DNA of 53,705 nucleotides from JACDBE01 sp051002015 (GTDB lineage: Bacteria; Actinomycetota; Acidimicrobiia; Spongiisociales; UBA5794). Location: contig JBPCMS010000071.1 of the NCBI GenBank assembly GCA_051002015.1, forward strand, positions 1 through 53,705. Direction: 5' to 3'. Below the pieces are notes generated by a model that saw nothing but the letters and a program-made list of their open reading frames with translations, made no database searches and was not told the origin of the DNA. Made by a program: the position numbers and the translations under genes. Positions 31,456 through 41,892 of the stretch are shown piece by piece; position 1 is the stretch's first letter, and the number at the start of each line of letters is the position of its first letter.

Positions 31456-32823
31456 TCACACCCCCGCCACCTCGGGGACCCGGTCCATCGCCGCCGCCAC
31501 CCTGGCCTCGGGGTACTCGTAGTTGATCATGCTGCCGGACAGGTAGGCCTCGTACGCGCTCAGGTCGAAGTGCCCGTGGCCGCACAGGGCGGTGAGGATC
31601 ACCATCTCCTCGCCCCGCTCCTTCGCCCGCTTCGCCTCACGGATGGTGGCGGCGATGGCGTGGGAGGGCTCGGGGGCGGGAACGATGCCCTCGGTGCGGG
31701 CGAAGGCGACGGCGGCCTCGAAGCACTCGATCTGGTTGATCGCCTCGGCCTCGGCCATCCCCAGCTGGTAGATGTGCGACACCAGCGGAGCCATCCCGTG
31801 GTAGCGCAGCCCGCCGGCGTGGATGGGGTCCGGGATGAAGTCGTGGCCCAGGGTGTGCATCTTGACCAGCGGGGTCATCCCCAGGGTGTCGCCGAAGTCG
31901 TAGCGGTAGACGCCCTTGGTCAGCGACGGGCACGCCGCCGGCTCGACGCAGCGGATGGTGGGGCTCATCCGCCCCGCCAGCTTCTCCCGCAGGAACGGGA
32001 ACGACAGCCCGCTGAAGTTGGAGCCACCGCCGGTGCAGCCCACCAGCAGGTCGACGGTCTCGCCGATCTTGGCCAGCTGGAGCAGCGCCTCCTCGCCGAT
32101 GATCGTCTGGTGCATCAGCACGTGGTTGAGCACGCTGCCCAGCGAGTACTTCGTGTCCGGGTCACCCGCCGCCGTCTCCACCGCCTCGCTGATGGCGATA
32201 CCGAGCGATCCCGGGCTGTCCGGGTCCTGGGCCAGGATCGAGCGTCCCGCCTGGGTGACGTCCGATGGGCTGGGGTGCACCGTCGCTCCCCACACCTCCA
32301 TCATCGTCTTGCGGTACGGCTTCTGGTCGTACGACGACCGCACCTGCCAGACCTCGCATTCGAGATCGAACTGGACGCAGGCGAAGGCGAGGGCGCTCCC
32401 CCACTGCCCGGCCCCGGTCTCGGTGGTGAGCTTCCTCACCCCTTCCCGGGCGTTGTAGAAGGCCTGGGGAACCGCCGTGTTCGGCTTGTGCGATCCCGCC
32501 GGGCTGGTCCCCTCGTACTTGTAGTAGATGCGGGCGGGGGTATCGAGCAGCTTCTCCAGCCTCCGAGCCCGGTACAGCGGAGACGGCCGCCACAGCCGGT
32601 AGATGTCGAGCACCTCACCGGGGATGTCGACGTGGCGGTCGGTGGTGACCTCCTGACCGATCAGCGCCATCGGGAACAGCGGGGCCAGGTCGTCGGGGCC
32701 CACCGGCTGGTGGGTCCCGGGGTGGAGGACGGGGGGTGGCGGCTCGGGCAGGTCCGCCACGATGTTGTACCACTGGGTCGGCATCTCCGACTCGTCGAGC
32801 AGCACCTTGGTCATTTCGCTCAT
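31456..32823 (-). CDS. trpB2: TrpB2-type tryptophan synthase beta chain
   Basis: TrpB enzymes make tryptophan from indole and serine with PLP. The 455-residue length and long N-terminus are typical of the TrpB2 branch. The PLP lysine is Lys113 in SPAGSHKPNTA, the phosphate-binding loop is GCTGGGSNFSG, and ETGAGQWGSALA holds the catalytic glutamate region. It is the last gene of a coupled operon with tryptophan 2,3-dioxygenase and kynureninase (ATGA overlap), and no trpA is nearby. A role in indole salvage feeding tryptophan catabolism is inferred. Confidence 0.9.
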   Translation of the reverse strand: MSEMTKVLLDESEMPTQWYNIVADLPEPPPPVLHPGTHQPVGPDDLAPLFPMALIGQEVTTDRHVDIPGEVLDIYRLWRPSPLYRARRLEKLLDTPARIYYKYEGTSPAGSHKPNTAVPQAFYNAREGVRKLTTETGAGQWGSALAFACVQFDLECEVWQVRSSYDQKPYRKTMMEVWGATVHPSPSDVTQAGRSILAQDPDSPGSLGIAISEAVETAAGDPDTKYSLGSVLNHVLMHQTIIGEEALLQLAKIGETVDLLVGCTGGGSNFSGLSFPFLREKLAGRMSPTIRCVEPAACPSLTKGVYRYDFGDTLGMTPLVKMHTLGHDFIPDPIHAGGLRYHGMAPLVSHIYQLGMAEAEAINQIECFEAAVAFARTEGIVPAPEPSHAIAATIREAKRAKERGEEMVILTALCGHGHFDLSAYEAYLSGSMINYEYPEARVAAAMDRVPEVAGV

Positions 32824-34001
32824 CGCGCCTCCTTGGGGGTGGTTGTCGTCTCCATGTCGTCGAGGATGCCGTCGAGGATGCCGACCAGCCGGTCCACATC
32901 CTCCTCGGTGTGGTGGATCCCGAACCCGAACCGCACCCGGTCGGCGCGCCGGTCGATCGTCACCCGGCGGGCGGCCAGGGCATCGGTCAGCGCCACCGCC
33001 TGCGGGGTCCGGTAGGTGAGGAAATGGCCCCGGTCGCTGAATCCGCCTTCGGGCGGGACCAGCTCGCCCAGATCCGTTCCCCTGGCGGCGGTCGAGGCGA
33101 CAAACCGGGTCTGGAGGGCGCCGACGTGGGCGTGGATGGCCCCGACGTCGAGGCCCTCTCGGTCCAGGAGCCGCTGCACCGCGTTGAATCGGTACAGCCC
33201 GGAGGGATCGAAGGTGGCCCCCCAGAAGCGGAGTCCGTCGCCCGGGTACTCCACCGACCCCACCCCGTCCTCGAGCTGGTCGAACCCGGCATACCACCCG
33301 GTGTCCATCGGCCGCCGGGCCTGCCCGGGGGGACAGTGCATGAAGCAGGCCCCCTCCCCTGCCATGGCGTACTTGTACCCACCGGCCAGGTAGAACGCCC
33401 GGCCAGCGACCGGTCCCAGGTGGGTGGGGATGGCCATGAACCCGTGATAGCCGTCGATCACGATCTTGCCCTCGGGAGGCAGCGAACGGACCCACCCGAC
33501 CAGATCGGGGATCACATACCCGGAGTCGTAGAAGACGTGGCTGGCGTAGACCAGGTCGTAGTCCCGCGCCCCCGCCGCCGCCTGGAAGCGGTAGGGGAAG
33601 GTATCGAACGGTTCCACCGGCACCCGGGTGACCGCAGCCCGCCTCGCCTCCTCCCAGCGGGCCGCCTGCCGGCGGAAGCTGTGGAACTCGCCGTCGGTGG
33701 TGAGGATCCGCACCGGGGGGACCAGCGCCGAGACCAGCCGCACCACCAGCTCGTGGGTGTTGGGGGCGAAGGCGATGGTGGCGGGGTCGGGGAGCCCGAG
33801 CCGACCGGCGATGTGGCCCTGCGCCTCGGGAACGACCTCACCCATGACCCGCTCCCACTTGGCATCCATCAGCTCGGCGGCGTCGAGCCAGGCCTGTTGG
33901 TGCGCCTCGAAGGACGCGTCGGGCCACGGATGGTGGCTGTGGGCGGCGAAATGGAGCCGGTCGCCGCCCAGGAACCTCGAAAACAGATGTGCGTGGCTCA
34001 C
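32820..34001 (-). CDS. kynU: Kynureninase-like class V aminotransferase-fold enzyme
   Basis: Kynureninase cleaves kynurenine to anthranilate and alanine. The 393-residue PLP enzyme has IDGYHGFMA and the PLP lysine Lys210 in LAGGYKYAMAGEGACF, similar to the TYKYLNGGPG loop of kynureninases. The N-terminus reads HFAAHSHHPWPD where classical enzymes show a GNSLG motif, so it is divergent. Assignment leans on the flanking dioxygenase gene, overlapped by ATGA, and on the anthranilate-degrading genes beyond. Another class V activity is possible. Confidence 0.75.
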   Translation of the reverse strand: MSHAHLFSRFLGGDRLHFAAHSHHPWPDASFEAHQQAWLDAAELMDAKWERVMGEVVPEAQGHIAGRLGLPDPATIAFAPNTHELVVRLVSALVPPVRILTTDGEFHSFRRQAARWEEARRAAVTRVPVEPFDTFPYRFQAAAGARDYDLVYASHVFYDSGYVIPDLVGWVRSLPPEGKIVIDGYHGFMAIPTHLGPVAGRAFYLAGGYKYAMAGEGACFMHCPPGQARRPMDTGWYAGFDQLEDGVGSVEYPGDGLRFWGATFDPSGLYRFNAVQRLLDREGLDVGAIHAHVGALQTRFVASTAARGTDLGELVPPEGGFSDRGHFLTYRTPQAVALTDALAARRVTIDRRADRVRFGFGIHHTEEDVDRLVGILDGILDDMETTTTPKEAR

Positions 34002-35107
34002 GGTGCCTGGTCACCCCCGGCGGCGACATCGAGGTGGAACCGCATGGTCTCGGCCACCGAAGGGGGCAGCTCGGGGAGGCGCGACCGGGGGATGTAGTAG
34101 GTGGCCAGGTCGAACAGGTCGGTCCACACCCGGTGGCTGCGGGCGGTCTCCTTCAGGTAGTCGTGCCCGGTGGTGCCGCCGGTGCCGATCTTGGCGCCGA
34201 TCATCCTGATCACCATCAGGGCGTGGCGGTCGCGCCATGCGGTGAAGCCCTCGTCGACGTCCATCAGCGACTTGAGGACCCGGAACGGGAGGTGGAGGAT
34301 CGGCTCGTCGCGGTACAGGTTGATGAGCAGTGCGGCGAGGAAGGCCTTCCTGCTCAACCGGCGGGCGCCCCGCTCCTGCAGCTCGGTGTACGCCTCGTCG
34401 TCGAACAGCGAGGTGTAGCCGGCGGCGGTGCCGTCGAATCGGGCCAGTTGCTCCTGGCGGCCCCCGTCGTTGAGGTTGGGGTTGCCCTCGATCAGCGCCC
34501 GCTCCTCGGCCAGGACCTGGTCGATGGTGCTCCGGTAGGCGTCCCAGAAGGCGTACTCCCCGACCTCGAGGAAGGGGGTCCTCTCCAGCCAGGCCTCCAC
34601 CAGGTCGAACAGGCTCCGCTCCCGGTGCGACGCCTCCAGCCTGGTCCGATGTTCGTCGCTGAATCGGGTGACGTACTCGGCGTCGTTGATCAGCACCCGC
34701 GACGACGGATCGAGGCCGAACACGTTCTCGATCAGCCGGAACTGGAGGCTCTGGAACCCCGAGGCGGGGACGAGCAGATCGCGGAACTCGAGGAAGTCGA
34801 GCGGGGTCATCGTCTCCAGCACGTCCAGGTGATCGAGCATGATCCGCTGGATGGCATGAACCCGCTCCAACTGGCCCACCACCCGTCCGATGCTCCGCTC
34901 GGGCACGGCCGGTTGATCGAACGTCACCCGCACCGCCTCCAGCTCGTGGAGGATCTGCTTGAACCACAGCTCGTATGCCTGGTGCACGATGATGAACAGC
35001 AGCTCGTCGTGGGCGGGACGGCCCCGCTTCACCGACAGGGGGCTCTGGGTGTCGAGGAGCCGGTCGAGCTCCAGGTACTCGTGGTAGTAGACCGGCCCGT
35101 CGTTCAT
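33998..35107 (-). CDS. kynA: Tryptophan 2,3-dioxygenase
   Basis: This haem enzyme opens the indole ring of tryptophan to N-formylkynurenine. The 369-residue length is close to animal-type family members and longer than the typical bacterial form. Motifs are YYHEYLELDRLLDTQSPLS, HDELLFIIVHQAYELWFKQ with haem-pocket residues, GFQSLQFRLIE and TGGTTGHDYLKET. It is the first gene of the kynA-kynU-trpB2 operon and is transcribed away from the CoA-ligase gene. No ribosome-binding site is strong; CGGGAT lies close to the ATG. Confidence 0.95.
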   Translation of the reverse strand: MNDGPVYYHEYLELDRLLDTQSPLSVKRGRPAHDELLFIIVHQAYELWFKQILHELEAVRVTFDQPAVPERSIGRVVGQLERVHAIQRIMLDHLDVLETMTPLDFLEFRDLLVPASGFQSLQFRLIENVFGLDPSSRVLINDAEYVTRFSDEHRTRLEASHRERSLFDLVEAWLERTPFLEVGEYAFWDAYRSTIDQVLAEERALIEGNPNLNDGGRQEQLARFDGTAAGYTSLFDDEAYTELQERGARRLSRKAFLAALLINLYRDEPILHLPFRVLKSLMDVDEGFTAWRDRHALMVIRMIGAKIGTGGTTGHDYLKETARSHRVWTDLFDLATYYIPRSRLPELPPSVAETMRFHLDVAAGGDQAP

Positions 35108-35124
35108 CCCGCGGATCCTCTCCC

Positions 35125-35181
35125 GCCGCAGCGGTCGCCGATTGCTGCGGCGCGTCCCCCGCCGATCGGCCCTCCGATCGG
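35125..35181. promoter_or_regulatory. Inverted repeats in the divergent kynA / CoA-ligase promoter region
   Basis: Two symmetric elements lie in the 132-bp divergent gap. GCCGCAGC (35125-35132) and GCTGCGGC (35144-35151) form an 8-bp inverted repeat with an 11-nt spacer. CCGATCGG occurs at 35162-35169 and again at 35174-35181, each copy itself palindromic. TATCAT at 35190-35195 is a possible -10 box for the ligase gene. They are candidate operators for an unseen regulator of both units. Confidence 0.4.
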
Positions 35182-35239
35182 TCCCGCCGTATCATGACCC
35201 GGCCCGCCCCCATCGGCAAACGAGGACCGGGAACACATC

Positions 35240-36760
<1,521 letters not shown>

Positions 36761-36761
36761 C

Positions 36762-37931
36762 TCACGCTCTCGGGTAGAGCCTGCGGGCGATGATGGTGCG
36801 CTGCACCTCGGAGGCGCCCTCGTAGATGCGGGGCGCCCTCACGTCGCGGTAGAGCCGCTCCAGCAGGTGCCCGACCTCCAGGGCGCGGGCGCCGTGGATC
36901 TGGATGGCGTCGTCGACGACCCGCTGCGCCGTCTCGGTGGCGAGCAGCTTGGCCATCGAGGCCCTGATGGTGAGCGGCTCGGCCCCGGCGTCGAAGGCGC
37001 GGGCGGCGTCGTACACCACCAGCCGGGCGGCGTGGAGCGAGGTGGCCATGTCTGCCAGCTTGTGGGCGACCGCCTGCAACTCCCGCAACGGCCCCCCGAA
37101 GGCGTGCCTGGTCCCGGCGTGGGCGATCGCCGCCTCCAGCGCCGCCTGGGCGATACCGACGGCGAAGGCTCCCACCGAGGGGCGGAACCGGTCGAGGGTG
37201 CGCATCGCCACCGCAAACCCACCGTCCAGTTCCCCGAGCCGATGATCGTCGGGCACCAACACCCCGTCGAACACCAGCGAGCCCACCGGGTGGGGGGCGA
37301 CCAGGTCGAGCGGCCGCCCGGACAGCCCGGGGACGTCGCCGGGCACGGCGAACGCGGTGACCCCGGCGGCCCCGGCGCCTGGCGTGGTGCGGGCGAAGAC
37401 GGTGTAGACATCCGCATCCGGGGCGTTGGAGATCCAGGTCTTCTCCCCGGTCAGCCGCCAGCCGTTACCGTCCCGCTCCGCCGCCAGGGCGATCGCCGCC
37501 GCATCCGACCCGGCATCGGGCTCGGTGAGGGCGAAGGCGGGGACGGCCTCGCCCCTGGCGATGGCGGGGATCCACCGGGAGGCGATCTCGGGACGGCCCG
37601 ACTGGAGCACCGGGTAGGCGCCCAGCCCCTGCATGGCGAGCGCCGTCTCCGCCTCGGACGACTCAACCGCCACCGCTTCCCGCAGCAGGCACAGGGTGAA
37701 AGCGGACACCTCGCCCGGCTGGGTGCCGCCGTGCGAGGACGGGAAGATCCGTTGGACCAGCCCGGCCTCGGCCAGGGCTGCGATCAGCGTCCGGTCGAGA
37801 CGCCCCTTCGGCCCGGCCTCGGCGGCGGCGGCCAGACGCTCCCGGGCGAGACGGCGGGTGGCGTCGTACTCCGCCAGCTCGGCGCCGGTCAGCGCCATGG
37901 GACGGGGTAGGGTCGGCGGCCAGGTGGTCAC
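36762..37931 (-). CDS. Acyl-CoA dehydrogenase family protein
   Basis: The 389-residue FAD enzyme has FALTEPDAGSDAA, GEKTWISNAPDAD, the FGGPLRELQAVAHKLADM helix and a C-terminal IYEGASEVQRTIIARRL. It would oxidise a CoA-thioester intermediate; in this cluster, plausibly a ring-derived acyl-CoA after the monooxygenase/reductase step. The GTG at 37931 overlaps the upstream stop (GTGA), a pattern seen throughout this island. An ATG at 37898 with a typical family N-terminus (MALTGAELAEYD) is an alternative. Confidence 0.88.
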   Translation of the reverse strand: MTTWPPTLPRPMALTGAELAEYDATRRLARERLAAAAEAGPKGRLDRTLIAALAEAGLVQRIFPSSHGGTQPGEVSAFTLCLLREAVAVESSEAETALAMQGLGAYPVLQSGRPEIASRWIPAIARGEAVPAFALTEPDAGSDAAAIALAAERDGNGWRLTGEKTWISNAPDADVYTVFARTTPGAGAAGVTAFAVPGDVPGLSGRPLDLVAPHPVGSLVFDGVLVPDDHRLGELDGGFAVAMRTLDRFRPSVGAFAVGIAQAALEAAIAHAGTRHAFGGPLRELQAVAHKLADMATSLHAARLVVYDAARAFDAGAEPLTIRASMAKLLATETAQRVVDDAIQIHGARALEVGHLLERLYRDVRAPRIYEGASEVQRTIIARRLYPRA

Positions 37932-40225
37932 GGCTCGAGCCGCGAGAGCGGGTCCTGCTGGCGCCGCCGGGCGTTCCTCCCCGACAGGTACTGATCGGGC
38001 CAGGGGTGACCGAGATAGCCCTGGTCGATGGCGGCGTTGAGCGTCCAGTACGGATCGACCAGGTGGGAGCGGGCCAGCAGACACAGGTCCGCCCTCCCCG
38101 AGACCAGGATGGTGTTGACGTCGTCGATGCTGGACACCGCCCCCACGGTCATCGTGGGGATCCCGACCTCCTGGCGGATCCGGTCGCTGAACGGGGTCTG
38201 GTAGAGCCGGCCGTAGCGGGGGCGCTGGTCGGGATGGACCTGGCCGGTGGAGACGTCGACGATGTCGGCCCCCGCCCCCGCCAGGGCACCGGCGATGGCG
38301 ACGGCGTCGTCGCCGTCGTTGCCATCGGGCATCCAGTCCGTCGCCGAGAATCGGACCGAGAGCGGCAGGTGGTCCGGCCACACCGCCCGCACCGCGGCCA
38401 CCACCTCGAGCGGGTAGCGCAGCCGGTTCTCCCGCGACCCCCCGTACCGGTCGGTTCGGCGATTCGACAGCGGGCACAGGAAGCTCGACAGCAGGTAGCC
38501 GTGGGCGAAATGCAGCTCGAGCAGGTCGAAGCCGAGCTCGGCGCCACGCCTGGCGGCGGCGACGTGCTGGTGGGCGACGGCCTCCATGTCGGTGTCGGTC
38601 ATCTCGACGGGAACCTGGTTGCGGTCCTCCCACGGGATCGGGGAGGGCGCCAGCAGCGGCCAGTTGCCCCGGTCGAGCGGCTCGTCGTCGCCGTTGCCCT
38701 CCCATGGCACCTTGACCGATCCCTTGCGCCCGGAGTGGCCGAGCTGGAGCCCGATCTTCGCCCTGGTCCGGCGGTGGACGAAGTCGACGATGGGCGCCCA
38801 CGACTCCTGCTGGGCGTCGCTCCACAGCCCGGTGCACCCAGGGGTGATGCGACCCTCGGGCGACACGCAGGTCATCTCGGTCATCACCAGCCCGGCGCCG
38901 CCGACCGCCCGGCTCCCCAGGTGGACCAGGTGCCACGGATTCGCCATGCCGTCCACCGCCGAGTACTGGGCCATCGGCGACACCACCACCCGGTTGTCGA
39001 GGCGCAGGTCACGCAGGGTGAACGGGTAGAACATCGGCGGGGTGGCCGGGGTCGGCGGTCGATCCGGAGCCGGCACCGACCCGTGGAACCAGGTGCGGAT
39101 ACGGCGCATCAGGGCGGGGTCGCGCAGCTCGAGGTTGTCGTAGGTGATCCGCTGCGACCGGGTGAGGAGCTGGAACACGAACTGCTCGAGGGGCAGGTCG
39201 ACGTAGCGACCCACCGAGGCGAACCACGCCTCCGACGTGTCCGCCGCCCGCTGCAGGCTGGCCGCAACCGGGGCGCGGATCTCCTGGTAGGCGTCGAGGG
39301 CGCCAGGGATGTCGCCGGGCGTGGCGGCGATGGCCTCGGCGAGGACCATGGCGTCCTCGAGGGCCAGCTTGGTCCCGGACCCGACCGAGAAGTGGGCGGT
39401 GTGGACGGCGTCGCCCAGCAGAACCACCCTCCCGTCGTGCCATCGTTGGCAGCGGACCGTCGGGAAGGTGCGCCACACCGAGGCGTTGCCGATCACCCCC
39501 TCGCCGTCGAGGTGGCGGCCGAACACGGTCTCGGCGAAATCGAGGGCTGCCTCGTCGGATTCGCCCGGGGGGAGGGCGCCGGTGGCGTCGAGGCCGGCCT
39601 GGCGCCAGGTGGCCCCGTCCATCTCGACCACGATGGTGCTGGTCTTCTCGTCGTACGGGTAGCAGTGCGCTTGGACCACACCGTGCGGGGTCTCCTCGAA
39701 GAGAAAGGTGAAGGCCTCGAACACCTTGCGGGTGCCCAGCCAGATGAACCGCGCCGCCCCGGTCTCGATGGTCGGCTGGAACACGTCCGCCCCGGCCGCC
39801 CTGGTCGGGCTGTGGACACCGTCTGCGGCCACCACGACGTCGTAGCCGTCGAGATCGGCAACGGTCACCATGCGCTCGAAACGGAGCCTTGCCCCGAGCT
39901 CGGCGGCGCGGTGGCCGAGGATCTGGAGCAGGCGGAGCCGAGCGATCGCCGAGAAACCGTGCCCGGTGGAGCGCACCCACCGTCCCCTGTGCTGGATGTC
40001 GATGCCGCCCCACGACCGGAACTCGGCGGTGATCCTGGCGAATACCTCGGGGTCGGCGGCGGCGATACCGTCGAGGGTCTCGTCCGAGAAGACCACCCCG
40101 AAGCCGAAGGTGTCGTCCGGGCCGTTGCGCTCGAACACGTCGACCTCGATCGACGGGACCAGGCTGCGGAGCCGAGCGGCCAGGAACAGGCCCCCGGGGC
40201 CGCCACCGATGCAGGCGAGGCGCAT
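37928..40225 (-). CDS. abmA: 2-aminobenzoyl-CoA monooxygenase/reductase-type fusion (flavin monooxygenase + old yellow enzyme)
   Basis: This 765-residue protein fuses two flavoenzymes. Residues 1-390 are a PHBH-type FAD monooxygenase (CIGGGPGGLFLAARL at the N-terminus, then LLGDAVHTAHFSVGSGTKLA). From residue 398 comes an old-yellow-enzyme reductase (FYPFTLRDLRLDNRVVVSPM, LQLGHSGRKG, HFAHGYLLSSFLCPL, RTDRYGGSRENR). This is the architecture of Azoarcus evansii 2-aminobenzoyl-CoA monooxygenase/reductase, which hydroxylates and then reduces the ring. Salicylyl-CoA hydroxylases share the first half. It precedes the acyl-CoA dehydrogenase with overlap and diverges from the SDR operon. Confidence 0.88.
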   Translation of the reverse strand: MRLACIGGGPGGLFLAARLRSLVPSIEVDVFERNGPDDTFGFGVVFSDETLDGIAAADPEVFARITAEFRSWGGIDIQHRGRWVRSTGHGFSAIARLRLLQILGHRAAELGARLRFERMVTVADLDGYDVVVAADGVHSPTRAAGADVFQPTIETGAARFIWLGTRKVFEAFTFLFEETPHGVVQAHCYPYDEKTSTIVVEMDGATWRQAGLDATGALPPGESDEAALDFAETVFGRHLDGEGVIGNASVWRTFPTVRCQRWHDGRVVLLGDAVHTAHFSVGSGTKLALEDAMVLAEAIAATPGDIPGALDAYQEIRAPVAASLQRAADTSEAWFASVGRYVDLPLEQFVFQLLTRSQRITYDNLELRDPALMRRIRTWFHGSVPAPDRPPTPATPPMFYPFTLRDLRLDNRVVVSPMAQYSAVDGMANPWHLVHLGSRAVGGAGLVMTEMTCVSPEGRITPGCTGLWSDAQQESWAPIVDFVHRRTRAKIGLQLGHSGRKGSVKVPWEGNGDDEPLDRGNWPLLAPSPIPWEDRNQVPVEMTDTDMEAVAHQHVAAARRGAELGFDLLELHFAHGYLLSSFLCPLSNRRTDRYGGSRENRLRYPLEVVAAVRAVWPDHLPLSVRFSATDWMPDGNDGDDAVAIAGALAGAGADIVDVSTGQVHPDQRPRYGRLYQTPFSDRIRQEVGIPTMTVGAVSSIDDVNTILVSGRADLCLLARSHLVDPYWTLNAAIDQGYLGHPWPDQYLSGRNARRRQQDPLSRLEP

Positions 40226-40318
40226 CGGGCGAGGATACCCCCGGCCCCGCCTGTCGACCGGCCTCCGCCCATCTCGTAGGGTGACGGCGACACGACCCCG
40301 ATTCTGCGGAGCGAGAAC

Positions 40319-41068
40319 ATGACGGGACGACGCGCCGCCGTCACCGGCGGCAACAAGGGCATCGGTCTGGCGGTGGTCCAACGTCTTGCCGCCGACGGGT
40401 TTTCGGTGGTGGCGATGGGTCGGGACGAGGCGGCGCTGGCCAAGGCGGCCGCCTCCATGCCGGGTCGCGTGGAGATCGCGGTGTGCGACGTCGCCGACCC
40501 GGACAGCATCGCCTCCGTCTTCCCCGCAACCGGCCCCTTCGACGTGCTGGTCAACAACGCCGGTGTCGCCGACTCGGCCCCGGTGCACCGCATCCCGGTC
40601 GAGCAGTGGGAGCGGCTGATGCGGGTCAACGCCCTCGGTCCGCTGCTGTGCATCCAGCAGGTGCTCCCCGGGATGACGGAACGCGACCACGGCCGGATCG
40701 TCACCGTCGCCTCGATGGCCTCCCACCAGGGGGCGGCGTACACCGGGGCGTACGCCGCCTCCAAGCACGCCGTCCTCGGGCTGATGCGATCGCTCTCCGT
40801 GGAGATCGCCGGGACCGGGGTCACCGCCAACTCGGTGTGCCCGGGCTACGTGCGCACCCCGATGACCGAGCAGACCATCGCCAGGATCAGGGAGAAGACC
40901 GGGAGGGGCGACCAGGAGGCGATGCAGGCGCTGATCGGGCGGAGCCGGTTGGGTCGGTTGATCGAGCCCGCCGAGGTCGCCGCCGCCGTCGCCTATCTGG
41001 TCAGCGATGACGCCGCCGCGGTGAACGGCCAGTCGATCCTCATCGACGGCGGAGACCTCCAGCAGTGA
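40319..41068 (+). CDS. Short-chain dehydrogenase/reductase
   Basis: The 249-residue SDR has the cofactor loop TGGNKGIG (9-16), NNAG (79-82) and the catalytic Tyr145-Lys149 in GAYAASKHA. It ends with GQSILIDGGDLQQ. It could serve as the 3-hydroxyacyl-CoA dehydrogenase step of the anthranilate-CoA pathway, which is inferred from the operon. GGAG lies about 9 nt before the ATG. It leads a four-gene operon in which every junction is a GTGA or ATGA overlap. Confidence 0.88.
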   Translation: MTGRRAAVTGGNKGIGLAVVQRLAADGFSVVAMGRDEAALAKAAASMPGRVEIAVCDVADPDSIASVFPATGPFDVLVNNAGVADSAPVHRIPVEQWERLMRVNALGPLLCIQQVLPGMTERDHGRIVTVASMASHQGAAYTGAYAASKHAVLGLMRSLSVEIAGTGVTANSVCPGYVRTPMTEQTIARIREKTGRGDQEAMQALIGRSRLGRLIEPAEVAAAVAYLVSDDAAAVNGQSILIDGGDLQQ

Positions 41069-41892
41069 GCCCGTTCCGGGCGGGCGCCCCGTTGACCGAC
41101 CACTGGGAGCACTTCCGGTTCGAGGTGGCGGACCGGGTCGCCACCATCACCTTCGACCGGCCCGACCGGCTCAACGCCCTCACCTTCGAGGTGTACGCCG
41201 ACCTGCGCCATCTCCTCACCGAGCTGCCCCACCGCAGCGACGTCGAGGCGGTGGTGATCACCGGGGCCGGCAAGGGATTCTGCTCCGGCGGCGACGTCGA
41301 CGAGATCATCGGACGGTTGCTGGCGATGGACGCCAGGGACCTGCTCGACTTCACCAGGATGACCGGCGCCGTGGTGCGGGCCATGCGGGAGTGCCCGATC
41401 CCCATCGTTGCTGGGGTCAACGGGACGGCCGCAGGGGCGGGCGCCGTCATCGCCCTCGCCGCCGATCTCCGCGTCGTCGCCGACACCGCCAGCTTCCACT
41501 TCCTCTTCACCAGGGTCGGGCTCTCCGGGGGTGACATGGGGTCGGCCTACCTGCTCCCCCGGGTGGTGGGGGCGGGCCGGGCCACCGAGATCCTGATGTT
41601 CGGCGACCCGGTGGACGCCGCCACCGCCGAGCGCATCGGGTTGGCCAACCGGGTGGTGCCGGTCGACGAGGTCGGCCCCGCCGCCGCCGCCATGGCCGCC
41701 CGTCTCGCCGCCGGCCCCACCTTCGCCTACCGGGCCACCAAGTCGCTGCTCACCAGGGAGCTGGACATGGATCTGGCCGGGTCGATCGAGCTGGAGGCGG
41801 TGACCCAGGCACTGCTGATGACCACCGCCGACCATGCCGAGTTCCATGCCGCCTACACCGAGGGGCGCCACCCCGATTGGCGGGGTCGATGA
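41065..41892 (+). CDS. Enoyl-CoA hydratase/isomerase family protein
   Basis: The 275-residue crotonase shows ATITFDRPDRLNALTFEVY, the oxyanion loop FCSGGDVDEI and NGTAAGAGAVIALAADLRV. FTRVGLSGGDMGSAYLLPR follows. In the cluster it would hydrate or hydrolytically open an enoyl-CoA or cyclic oxoacyl-CoA; the exact step is unproven. The GTG start overlaps the SDR stop, and its own stop overlaps the next ATG. Confidence 0.88.
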   Translation: MSPFRAGAPLTDHWEHFRFEVADRVATITFDRPDRLNALTFEVYADLRHLLTELPHRSDVEAVVITGAGKGFCSGGDVDEIIGRLLAMDARDLLDFTRMTGAVVRAMRECPIPIVAGVNGTAAGAGAVIALAADLRVVADTASFHFLFTRVGLSGGDMGSAYLLPRVVGAGRATEILMFGDPVDAATAERIGLANRVVPVDEVGPAAAAMAARLAAGPTFAYRATKSLLTRELDMDLAGSIELEAVTQALLMTTADHAEFHAAYTEGRHPDWRGR

